Shown piece after piece: positions 7,330 to 13,496 of a DNA stretch of 13,751 nt; the first letter of the stretch is position 1, and every line of letters starts with the position of its first letter. Made by a program: the position numbers and the translations under genes. The notes under the pieces were generated by a model. That model did not search any database, was not told the DNA's origin, and saw only the letters and a list, made by a program, of their open reading frames with translations. The stretch spans positions 1 through 13,751 of the forward strand of contig JAPULF010000317.1 in assembly GCA_027295245.1 (NCBI GenBank), in the 5' to 3' direction. The DNA is from Planctomycetota bacterium (GTDB taxonomy: Bacteria > Planctomycetota > Phycisphaerae > UBA1845 > UTPLA1).

Positions 7330-7361
7330 GGCATGAAAGTTGCCTGGCGTTTCTTGTCCCA
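7330..7361 (+). repeat. 32-nt direct repeat, copy 2, with sigma-54-like -24/-12 spacing
   Basis: Begins GGCATGAAAGTTGCC and ends TCCCA, 114 bases after copy 1. GG (7330-7331) and GC (7342-7343) again have a ten-base spacer. Four of the first five differences from copy 1 are purine or pyrimidine transitions (G/A, A/G, T/C, C/T), which suggests an old duplication. Confidence 0.5.
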
Positions 7362-7438
7362 CACGCGAGTTTTCGAAAATCACTCCGGTCATTTCAGTCG
7401 TCCGATATATTATGAACACAACTTTCTTGGCCGATAAT

Positions 7439-7467
7439 TTGCCCGATTTCAATATAGGTGTTATAAT
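7439..7467 (+). promoter_or_regulatory. Sigma-70 type promoter of dnaG
   Basis: TTGCCC (7439-7444), a 17-base spacer, and a perfect TATAAT (7462-7467). The predicted start near 7474 gives a leader of about 100 nt, in which a weak CCC/GGG hairpin is followed by six T residues (7513-7518). Confidence 0.65.
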
Positions 7468-7576
7468 TAACGCAATCCTGAAGTGGTAGTCTGACAGGAG
7501 TCCCTGCGGGCCGTTTTTTCAGTTCCGAGAAGGTAGATCCAACAGACCTGAGGCGAGTTTCGCCGCTGGAGTGCGT

Positions 7577-9478
7577 GTGATCGGTAGGGCGGTTGAAGCG
7601 GTCACTGAACGGATACGAGAGGCCAGCGACATCGTCGATGTCGTGGGTTCCGTCGTCACCCTGAAGCGCGCGGGAAGAGACTTCAAGGCGATCTGTCCAT
7701 TCCACAACGAAAAAACGCCTTCGTTTCACGTCGTGCCCGGCAAACAAATCTTCCACTGTTTCGGATGCGGCGTCGGCGGCGACGTCTTCAAATTCATCCA
7801 AATAAGAGAAAATGTCGGCTTTCCTGAAGCGCGCGAGATTCTCGCTGCCCGAGCCGGGATTGACCTCGAACGGCAACGCCCGAGTCGCGGATCGGAGCCT
7901 GCCAAGGTCGATCTGGAACGGGCCAATCGATGGGCGGCCGCTTGGTTCAGAAAGCAACTGGAAGGTCCCGCGGGCTCGATCGTCCGGAAATACATAGAAA
8001 ACCGCGGAATTTCCGATTCCTCGTCTCGCGATCATCGTCTGGGTTTCGCGCCCGATCAATGGGACGGAATGCTCAAGGCCGCTCGAAAAAAGGGCATTTC
8101 CGAGGACTTGCTCATTGCCGCCGGCCTGATCAAGCGGAATGAGGACGGGCGCGTTTACGACGCCTTTCGAAATCGACTCATTTTCCCGATTGTGGATGCC
8201 ATGGGCCGTATCGTCGGGTTTGGCGGACGCGCTTTGTCGTCAGAAGAACCCGCCAAATACCTGAATTCGCCTCAGAATCCGCTATTCGACAAGAGCCGCT
8301 GCCTCTTTGGGCTTTCCACCGCCCGCGGCAGCTTTGCGAAATCCGGCACCGCCATCGTGGTGGAGGGCTATACGGATTGCCTGATGGCCCAGCAAAACGG
8401 CTTCCAGAACACCGTTGCAACCCTCGGAACGGCGCTGACCGCCCAACACGTGCAAATCCTGCGACGCTATGTCGAAAAGGTCATCCTGGTGTTCGACTCG
8501 GATGCGGCAGGCCAAAGAGCCGCCGATCGAGCCCTCGAAGTCTTCATCGGTGGCCGGTTGGATGTGCGAATCGCGACCGTCCCAGAAGGAAAGGACCCTG
8601 CCGATTTCCTGCGTTTAGAGGGCGGTCAGGAGGGTTTTGAGCGGGTTTTGACCTCTGCCCTTGGGGCGCTAGAATACAAGTGGCAACAGGTTCTGGAGCG
8701 CTGCTCGGGCCGCGCAACGGAGCATCAGCATCGTGTTGCAATCGAGGAGTTCTTGGGGCTCGTCTCTCAGACCATGAGCCTCGGCGACATCGACCCTATT
8801 CAATGGGGGCTCATCAGCAACCAAGTTGGAAAGCTTCTAAGTCTCCAGCCTGAGGATGTCAGTCGGCAACTCAGGCTGATAGCCCGTCGGTCCAGATCGG
8901 TCGTCCATCGGGACGAGGGTCCGGCTCCGGCCAAATGTGCGGGTGTTCGCAGCGCCGCTACGGCTGCGTCCCTTGAATTGCTGGAGGTGCTCCTGAACGA
9001 ACCGGGATACTACGATTCCATTGCGTCGAAGTTCGATCCGGATCAATTGCCTGACGCAGAAACACGCGTGATAGGGCATGCCGCCGTCAAGCTGGCCAAA
9101 TCGAGCCAGGGACTATCGATCGCGGCACTCATAGCCGGCTTCGATTCGGTCGAGACCGCACGACGCATCACGGAATTGCAGGTTCGCGGCGAGCGTCGCG
9201 GCGACTTTGCAGAAAGGACCGAACGCGCCGTGGCGCGTTTACAACAATTGAATCTGCAGCGGCAGGTCGATTCGCTCCGGCAGTCGGCATTGCCCGCTGA
9301 TCAGACGGCGGAAAACCAACCGGAGCGCTCCAAAGGCGGTTGCGACGCGGATGATCGAACGCGGCAACGTGCAGCCAATGAAGTACTCCGGCGGATCAAC
9401 CATTTCGCGGCTCGGAGGCACCTGGCGAGACGAAAGTCAGCGGGTGCTCCACCAGTCGAGCCGTCGCCCGTAAGTTAG
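7577..9478 (+). CDS. dnaG: DNA primase DnaG
   Basis: 633 residues from GTG 7577, chosen because GGAG (7568-7571) stands five bases before it; an in-frame GTG at 7571 overlaps that site. The enzyme makes RNA primers for DNA replication. Numbered from 7571, the N-terminal CHC2 zinc finger has Cys42, His45, Cys63 and Cys66 (ICPFHNEKTPSFHV...FHCFGCGVGGDVFKF). The DnaG core and TOPRIM domain follow, with the catalytic Glu in VVEGYTD (about 265) and the metal-binding aspartates in VFDSDAAGQRAA (about 309 and 311). The C-terminal third, which normally binds the DnaB helicase, is divergent and ends in a basic tail. rpoD follows after 176 bases in the same direction, as in the macromolecular-synthesis operon, but rpsU is not upstream. 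Confidence 0.97.
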   Translation: MIGRAVEAVTERIREASDIVDVVGSVVTLKRAGRDFKAICPFHNEKTPSFHVVPGKQIFHCFGCGVGGDVFKFIQIRENVGFPEAREILAARAGIDLERQRPSRGSEPAKVDLERANRWAAAWFRKQLEGPAGSIVRKYIENRGISDSSSRDHRLGFAPDQWDGMLKAARKKGISEDLLIAAGLIKRNEDGRVYDAFRNRLIFPIVDAMGRIVGFGGRALSSEEPAKYLNSPQNPLFDKSRCLFGLSTARGSFAKSGTAIVVEGYTDCLMAQQNGFQNTVATLGTALTAQHVQILRRYVEKVILVFDSDAAGQRAADRALEVFIGGRLDVRIATVPEGKDPADFLRLEGGQEGFERVLTSALGALEYKWQQVLERCSGRATEHQHRVAIEEFLGLVSQTMSLGDIDPIQWGLISNQVGKLLSLQPEDVSRQLRLIARRSRSVVHRDEGPAPAKCAGVRSAATAASLELLEVLLNEPGYYDSIASKFDPDQLPDAETRVIGHAAVKLAKSSQGLSIAALIAGFDSVETARRITELQVRGERRGDFAERTERAVARLQQLNLQRQVDSLRQSALPADQTAENQPERSKGGCDADDRTRQRAANEVLRRINHFAARRHLARRKSAGAPPVEPSPVS

Positions 9479-9620
9479 TCGGGCACAAGCTCATAGCGCC
9501 CGCATGACCGGTCAATCGGTGTGCGGTGGGTTCAGGAGGAACAGAGGCCGGCCATCGTGAACGGTACACGATTGGTCGAAGTGTTAAGTCGAAAGGAATG
9601 TTCCGGAGCGGTTGGCTCGA

Positions 9621-9645
9621 AACGGTCGTCCGTTCCGCAACGGAG
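9621..9645 (+). promoter_or_regulatory. Mutually exclusive hairpins over the rpoD ribosome binding site
   Basis: Three consecutive segments AACGG (9621-9625), CCGTT (9630-9634) and AACGG (9639-9643) allow two alternative 4-nt-loop hairpins. The second can extend to TCCGTT/AACGGA and would cover the GGAG (9642-9645) used by ATG 9655; the first frees it. The geometry is seen; a switching role is inference. Confidence 0.35.
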
Positions 9646-9654
9646 TTGCATCGA

Positions 9655-11415
9655 ATGGCAAACACCATGACGAAGAGCCCCGCCGTACGTAACCCGCAAC
9701 GGCCGGCAGACAGTACGAGCACCGACGCCATCGAAATCAGCGTCGGAGAATTGATCGACAAAGGCAAACTGCGGGGATACCTCACTTGGGAGGAAATGAA
9801 CGAGTCGTTGCCCGACGACGCCGTACACCCCGACAAACTCGAATCGATCCTCCATCGTCTCGAGGAACTCGGCATCGACATGATCGATGAGGCCGAGGCC
9901 CAGAAAAAGATCTCCTTCGGCGATGACGCCCCCGTAGGACGCACCAAGGACTTCAATCCCAACGCCGTTCAGGTCGTCGAGGAGGAGTTCCCCGTCGAGT
10001 CCCCCAGTCGACGGATCGACGACCCGGTCCGCATGTATCTCACCCAGATGGGCGAGATCCCGCTGCTGACGCGCGCCCGGGAAATCGCCCTGGCCAAGAA
10101 GATCGAACTGACCCGTATGGCATTTCGCCGCAAGGTACTCGAATCGGACTGCAGCCTCGCCCAGGCCCTTGAGACCATTCAGATGGTCGGCGAAGGCACC
10201 CTTCCGTTCGATCGGACCATGAAGATCTCCAGCGGTGAGAATCAGGCGAAGCACGCCGTCATGCAGCGCCTGCCCGGAAACCTGAACACCGTCAAGAAGC
10301 TGATGCAGTTGAATCAGGTCGACTGGACCTCGCTGCACGAGGGCCGCATCAGCGCCGCCAATCGAAAGGCCATCTGGCGACAGATCGAGCAACGTCGCCG
10401 CAAGGCCGTGACCATGCTCGAGGAACTCGCCCTGCGCACCAGTCGCGTGATCCCGATGATGCGGAAGCTCAGGTCGATTTCGAAAAAGATGATCGAGGTT
10501 CGCAAGACCCTCGAAATGGCGATACGCAAATCCAATGTTCTGCCCGACGAAATCCAGGCCATGAAGGACGAATTGGCGGGCCTCCAGGACATCGCCCTCG
10601 AGGCTCCGGACGCCCTTGCGACCCGCGTCGCGTCGATCAACCTCATCTTCGCGGAATACGAAGACGCCAAGCGGAAGCTCTCCGGCGGAAACCTCCGCTT
10701 GGTCGTCTCGATCGCCAAGAAATATCGCAACCGCGGCCTGCCCTTCCTCGACATCATTCAGGAAGGCAACACCGGACTGATGCGGGCGGTCGACAAGTAC
10801 GAGTACAAGCGCGGCTATAAGTTCAGCACCTACGCCACGTGGTGGATCCGCCAGGCCATCACCCGGGCCATCGCCGACCATGCAAGGACCATTCGCATCC
10901 CGGTCCACATGATCGAGACCATGAGCCGCCTGCGCAACATCTCCAAGCAGCTTTTGCAGGAACTGGGTCGCGAGGCCACCATCGAGGAAATTGCCAAGAA
11001 GGCCCACATGTCGGTCAGCGAGACGCGCCGCGTCCTCAAGATCAGCCGGCATCCGATCTCCCTCGATCGACCGGTCGGCGAGAGCGAGGACTCCTACTTC
11101 GGCGACTTCATCGAGGACGACTCGGTCGAAAGCCCGGCCAGCACGGCCGGAAGCGAAATGCTCAAGGAGCGAATCGAGCAGGTGCTCAAGTCGCTGACCT
11201 ACCGCGAGCGCGAGATCATCAAGCTCCGCTACGGAATCGGCGATGGCTACACCTACACCCTCGAAGAGGTCGGCCGCATCTTCAAGGTCACCCGAGAACG
11301 CGTCCGCCAGGTCGAGGCCAAGGCCATCCGAAAACTCCAGCACCCCGTCAGATCGCGCAAGCTCGAAGGCTTCCTCGACGCGGACGGCCGCCTGAAACAC
11401 GACATCGAACTCTAG
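9655..11415 (+). CDS. rpoD: Primary RNA polymerase sigma factor (RpoD/SigA)
   Basis: 586 residues from ATG 9655 (MANTMTKSP), with GGAG nine bases upstream; in-frame starts at 9526 (GTG), 9598 and 9667 are less supported. All sigma-70 regions are visible: 1.1 ([20 protein letters not shown], about 27-80), 1.2 ([18 protein letters not shown], about 123), a non-conserved segment, region 2 ([59 protein letters not shown]; about 338-421), region 3 with the 3.2 finger ([18 protein letters not shown]), and region 4 with the -35-binding helix-turn-helix ([20 protein letters not shown], about 535-555). The region 1.1 and the intact -10-binding aromatics mark it as the housekeeping factor, so TTGACA/TATAAT-type promoters are expected in this genome. 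It is co-directional with dnaG. Confidence 0.97.
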   Translation: MANTMTKSPAVRNPQRPADSTSTDAIEISVGELIDKGKLRGYLTWEEMNESLPDDAVHPDKLESILHRLEELGIDMIDEAEAQKKISFGDDAPVGRTKDFNPNAVQVVEEEFPVESPSRRIDDPVRMYLTQMGEIPLLTRAREIALAKKIELTRMAFRRKVLESDCSLAQALETIQMVGEGTLPFDRTMKISSGENQAKHAVMQRLPGNLNTVKKLMQLNQVDWTSLHEGRISAANRKAIWRQIEQRRRKAVTMLEELALRTSRVIPMMRKLRSISKKMIEVRKTLEMAIRKSNVLPDEIQAMKDELAGLQDIALEAPDALATRVASINLIFAEYEDAKRKLSGGNLRLVVSIAKKYRNRGLPFLDIIQEGNTGLMRAVDKYEYKRGYKFSTYATWWIRQAITRAIADHARTIRIPVHMIETMSRLRNISKQLLQELGREATIEEIAKKAHMSVSETRRVLKISRHPISLDRPVGESEDSYFGDFIEDDSVESPASTAGSEMLKERIEQVLKSLTYREREIIKLRYGIGDGYTYTLEEVGRIFKVTRERVRQVEAKAIRKLQHPVRSRKLEGFLDADGRLKHDIEL

Positions 11416-11446
11416 CTCGCGGTCGAAATATCACGATCAAATGCAC

Positions 11447-11490
11447 ACGACCTCGCCCGGCCCATCGCGGCCCGGCGAGGTCGTTCTTCT
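11447..11490 (+). terminator. Probable intrinsic terminator after rpoD
   Basis: ACGACCTCGCC (11447-11457) pairs perfectly with GGCGAGGTCGT (11474-11484); the inner GC-rich loop can pair further. It is followed by TCTTCT, a weak U-tract. It lies 32 bases after the rpoD stop codon. Confidence 0.65.
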
Positions 11491-11545
11491 ATCTGCGCCG
11501 GCGTCCGACTGAAAAAGGCCGCCATCCCGCCGGAATTGCCTGACC

Positions 11546-11554
11546 TGCTATAAT
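11546..11554 (+). promoter_or_regulatory. Extended -10 promoter of mntR
   Basis: TGCTATAAT is a perfect extended -10 (TGN-TATAAT). No good -35 stands 17 bases upstream, which is common for extended -10 promoters. The predicted start near 11561 gives a leader of about 100 nt. An AATTGCC half-site (11534-11540) lies between the -35 and -10 positions. Confidence 0.5.
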
Positions 11555-11576
11555 TCGTAGCCTGTACTATAGAAGT

Positions 11577-11651
11577 GAAGCCCGGGTATCAACAAGTTGC
11601 CACGTTAGGCAATTCGCCCGGCGCCATCATGACCGGCCGGAACCGGGCTTC
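11577..11651 (+). promoter_or_regulatory. Structured mntR leader (predicted three-way junction)
   Basis: Outer stem GAAGCCCGG (11577-11585) with CCGGGCTTC (11643-11651), 9 bp. It encloses two hairpins: TTGCC (11597-11601)/GGCAA (11608-11612) and CCGGC (11618-11622)/GCCGG (11636-11640). The loop of the latter contains CATCAT (11625-11630), complementary to the tandem start codons ATGATG at 11663-11668. The known manganese riboswitch (yybP-ykoY) conserved elements were not recognised. The element may act as RNA, as DNA operator, or by chance. Confidence 0.4.
11597..11612 (+). promoter_or_regulatory. Inverted repeat, candidate MntR operator
   Basis: TTGCC-ACGTTA-GGCAA, a perfect 5-bp inverted repeat with six central bases, about 40 bases after the predicted mntR transcription start. 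MntR proteins bind dyad-symmetric sites, so autoregulation is plausible; this is inference from position and symmetry. Confidence 0.35.
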
Positions 11652-11665
11652 TAAACGGGGTGATG

Positions 11666-12121
11666 ATGTCCGCCGAAACCAGAAAGTCGCGCAGGTCCCA
11701 GGCACCCCGACCCTCCGCCTCGTCTTCCGCAGTCGGTCATCACCGCACCCGGTCGGATCACAAGTCGGAGATCGCCGAGGACTACGTTGAGCTGATCGAT
11801 GATTTGATCGAGGACACGGGCGAGGCCCGAGCGGTCGATCTGGCGAAGCACCTCGGCGTCACACACGTAACGGTTACAAAGACGATCGCACGACTCAAGG
11901 CGGAAGGCTTGGTCACGTCGGCCCCCTACCGGTCCATCTTCCTGACGAATTCCGGAAAGAAGATGGCCGAATTCACGCGAAGGCGACACCAGACCGTGCT
12001 GGAGTTCCTGATCGCCCTGGGCGTTCCACGACCCGATGCCGAAGCGGACACCGAGGGCATCGAACACCATATCAGCCCCCGAACGCTCGAGGCCATGAAG
12101 CGGCATCTGAATGCCCGCTGA
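11666..12121 (+). CDS. mntR: Manganese-responsive transcriptional regulator MntR
   Basis: 151 residues from ATG 11666, chosen because GGGGTGAT sits just upstream; in-frame GTG 11660 and ATG 11663 are alternatives. It follows the E. coli MntR pattern closely, including a polar N-terminal extension (to about residue 35), then AEDYVELIDDLIEDTGEARA, a winged helix (VDLAKHLGVTHVTVTKTIARL, residues 57-77), SIFLTNSGKKMAEF, and the dimerisation helices. The metal ligands of Bacillus MntR (Asp8, Glu11, His77, Glu99, Glu102, His103) are all matched: Asp39, Glu42, His108, Glu130, Glu133 and His134. There is no C-terminal FeoA domain, as in E. coli. The family represses Mn importers, or activates Mn exporters, when Mn(II) is bound. 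No mntH or mntP is in the window. It converges on a minus-strand outer-membrane gene. Confidence 0.92.
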   Translation: MSAETRKSRRSQAPRPSASSSAVGHHRTRSDHKSEIAEDYVELIDDLIEDTGEARAVDLAKHLGVTHVTVTKTIARLKAEGLVTSAPYRSIFLTNSGKKMAEFTRRRHQTVLEFLIALGVPRPDAEADTEGIEHHISPRTLEAMKRHLNAR

Positions 12122-12169
12122 TGTATCGAGGACGCCTTCGCGGTATGCGCGCACTTACATCGTGCCCGC

Positions 12170-12195
12170 CCCGAAGCCCGCGTACACGCTTCGGG
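12170..12195. terminator. Hairpin between convergent mntR and the minus-strand small gene
   Basis: CCCGAAGC (12170-12177) pairs perfectly with GCTTCGGG (12188-12195) around a 10-nt loop. It lies 48 bases after the mntR stop and 7 bases after the small-gene stop. Neither strand has a T-tract, so it may protect 3' ends or depend on other factors. Confidence 0.4.
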
Positions 12196-12202
12196 AGGTG
12201 CG

Positions 12203-12316
12203 CTATGCCGTGAAAAGTGCCACGAGGATTTGGGCAATCGCGTTGATCGGCACCGTCAGAAGCGCGGAAAGCAAGTCGCTGAGTCCGACGAACAGAATGT
12301 CGAAAAAGAAATTCAT
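12203..12316 (-). CDS. Small hydrophobic protein, 37 residues, function unknown
   Basis: ATG at 12316, TAG at 12203-12205. AGGAGAG stands about eight bases before the ATG, one of the best ribosome binding sites in the window. The peptide starts MNFFFDILFVGLSDLL and continues SALLTVPINAIAQILVALFTA. It is almost wholly hydrophobic, has two aspartates (6 and 14), no Lys, Arg, His or Cys, and a central Pro-Ile-Asn that could make two short helices or one kinked membrane helix. There is no leader-type cleavage site. It begins 20 bases after the stop of the outer-membrane gene on the same strand, so the two are probably co-transcribed. I do not recognise the family. Association with the barrel protein or the inner membrane is possible, by position only. 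E. coli also has a small protein, MntS, under MntR control, but it is not similar in sequence. Confidence 0.65.
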   Translation of the reverse strand: MNFFFDILFVGLSDLLSALLTVPINAIAQILVALFTA

Positions 12317-12336
12317 TGGAATACTCTCTCCTGAAC

Positions 12337-13311
12337 CTAGAAGCGCCACGCGAAACCGGTTCCGACGAAGAAGTCATCCGCCTCTTCGTTCAGCCCCGCC
12401 CCGACGCGGACGTCAACCTGAAAATTGTCGGTTATCAAATAAGTGAAGCCGCCGTTTGCGAAATGCGCGGCATCCGTGTTGCGGTCATTGTTGTAGAAGC
12501 CGTAGTACTCGACGTACGCTCCCAGATCGTCCGTCAGTGAAAACGCCAATGACACCGAGGCGGACGTTTGAAAGAAACGCCCTTTCTCGCTCGTCGGAAC
12601 CGCGAAGTTCACGTTGCCGGCCAGCGCCAATTCGTCAGTCAGATCGTACGCCCACAACAGACCCAGTAGCGGGTCAACGTCGCCCGACGTCTTGCCCGAG
12701 GCCCCGGTGGGCAGGTCCGCGGCAATAATGATGCCGAAGTCCGGAACCCATTCGTCCTGTTCCCACAGATGAATCTTGAAGCCGATGTTCATGTCGGTTC
12801 CGCCGTTGTCGCGGGTGTGCATTTTCACGGTCCGGCCGGCTTCGTTTCTTTCCCTGAATTCTTCTCGCGTCAGCGACCAACCACTCCAGCCGATTCTCAA
12901 CTCCACGTCGTCAATCAGCCCGACGCGAAGCAACACTTCGGGAAACGTATGGTCCTTGGTCCGAACGCCGTCCTCCTTGTCAGACGTGAAGGTGTACCCG
13001 GCCTCCAACTGGAATCGCCCGCGTGGAACGGTCAGCGTGCTCTCCGTGAAATCGGGGCGATCCGTGACCAACGACCCGACCAGCGGGGCGGCGTCCAAGC
13101 CGAAAAAGTTAACCGACGGCGTCTCGTCCAACGCCTCGATCGACTCGGTTTCGAATGCTTCTTCCTCCTCGGCCGGTGGCGCCGATGCATCCTCAGTCTG
13201 CCCGTTCACGGACGCGGATGAGAACAACGCAACCATGACAATCAGCGAACACCTCCCAATCTTCCCACTCCGATGGTCGTGGAGATTGAGCCTTCCTGAT
13301 GATCGGTTCAT
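12337..13311 (-). CDS. Outer-membrane beta-barrel protein, putative transporter (MetA-pathway/PF13557-like)
   Basis: 324 residues from ATG 13311, with GGAAGGGA about nine bases upstream. A basic N-terminus and hydrophobic core (CSLIVMVALFSSASVNG, to about residue 37) form a signal peptide. A Glu-rich linker (PPAEEEEAFE) follows, then alternating beta-strands from TDRPDFTEST (about 81). The opening phrase TDRPDFTESTLTVPRG with RFQLEAGYTF, plus PEVLLRVGLIDDVELRIGW and AADLPTG, is characteristic of the family annotated as putative MetA-pathway of phenol degradation, which are outer-membrane barrels of mostly unknown substrate. The last residues AWRF end in Phe, the usual BAM-recognition signal. 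It lies between the FeoA-domain gene and a 37-residue small gene on the same strand. Metal transport is suggested by context only. Confidence 0.8.
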   Translation of the reverse strand: MNRSSGRLNLHDHRSGKIGRCSLIVMVALFSSASVNGQTEDASAPPAEEEEAFETESIEALDETPSVNFFGLDAAPLVGSLVTDRPDFTESTLTVPRGRFQLEAGYTFTSDKEDGVRTKDHTFPEVLLRVGLIDDVELRIGWSGWSLTREEFRERNEAGRTVKMHTRDNGGTDMNIGFKIHLWEQDEWVPDFGIIIAADLPTGASGKTSGDVDPLLGLLWAYDLTDELALAGNVNFAVPTSEKGRFFQTSASVSLAFSLTDDLGAYVEYYGFYNNDRNTDAAHFANGGFTYLITDNFQVDVRVGAGLNEEADDFFVGTGFAWRF

Positions 13312-13328
13312 CGAGCCATGTCCCTTCC

Positions 13329-13346
13329 AACGGCGCCGGCGCCGTT
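13329..13346 (-). promoter_or_regulatory. 18-bp perfect palindrome ahead of the outer-membrane gene
   Basis: AACGGCGCCGGCGCCGTT is fully self-complementary. It abuts the ribosome binding site (GGAAGGGA starts at the next base on the minus strand) and lies 18 bases before the ATG. It could be a protein operator or an RNA hairpin affecting translation. Confidence 0.45.
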
Positions 13347-13397
13347 AACCGCCCCCAACCTGATCGTCTCGTTTCGGGATTTCCCGACCGTGCGGGT

Positions 13398-13414
13398 TCA
13401 CCGCTGAGCGGTGA
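13398..13414 (-). other. Inverted repeat TCACCGC-TGA-GCGGTGA
   Basis: Seven-bp arms with a 3-base centre, 83 bases downstream of the FeoA-domain gene stop. No T-tract follows on the minus strand. Another short dyad, CGGGA-TT-TCCCG, lies at 13375-13386, so the 185-base gap before the barrel gene holds three inverted repeats. It may be a factor-dependent terminator or an operator cluster. Confidence 0.4.
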
Positions 13415-13496
13415 GCAATGCTCCCAGAATGAAGCAAGTCAGCCGGCCGACAAAGATGGAGTTCGTCGAACGGAGACTCGCGGATAGTTTCACCTG

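Larger units (their letters stand above)
6766..7576. other. 800-base region without a supported gene, upstream of dnaG
   Basis: Two unlike halves. 6824-7080 is GC-rich and open in several frames on both strands, none with a convincing start or a recognised domain; it may be decayed or repeat-derived. 7085-7480 is AT-richer (40-50% GC by hand count of several lines, against about 55-57% in sampled dnaG and rpoD lines). This second half holds a long-range stem (7143-7207), a diverged 32-nt direct repeat (7216 and 7330), the palindrome TTTTCGAAAA, and the dnaG promoter. A TTG-initiated frame at 7057-7437 (126 codons) is open but has unlike codon use. No tRNA, RNase P, tmRNA or SRP RNA signature was seen. 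Confidence 0.5.

Noticed and set aside
7394..8059. 221-codon minus-strand frame over the start of dnaG
   Set aside because: Overlaps the conserved dnaG zinc-finger coding region and promoter; shadow frame.
9532..11400. 622-codon open frame on the minus strand
   Set aside because: It is the reverse shadow of rpoD: high GC in the third codon position keeps the opposite strand open. The product has no recognisable domain and is rich in Asp, Leu and Gly as such shadows are.
11577..11668. yybP-ykoY manganese riboswitch
   Set aside because: Considered because of mntR, but the conserved purine-rich loop sequences of that class were not found; reported instead as an unclassified leader.
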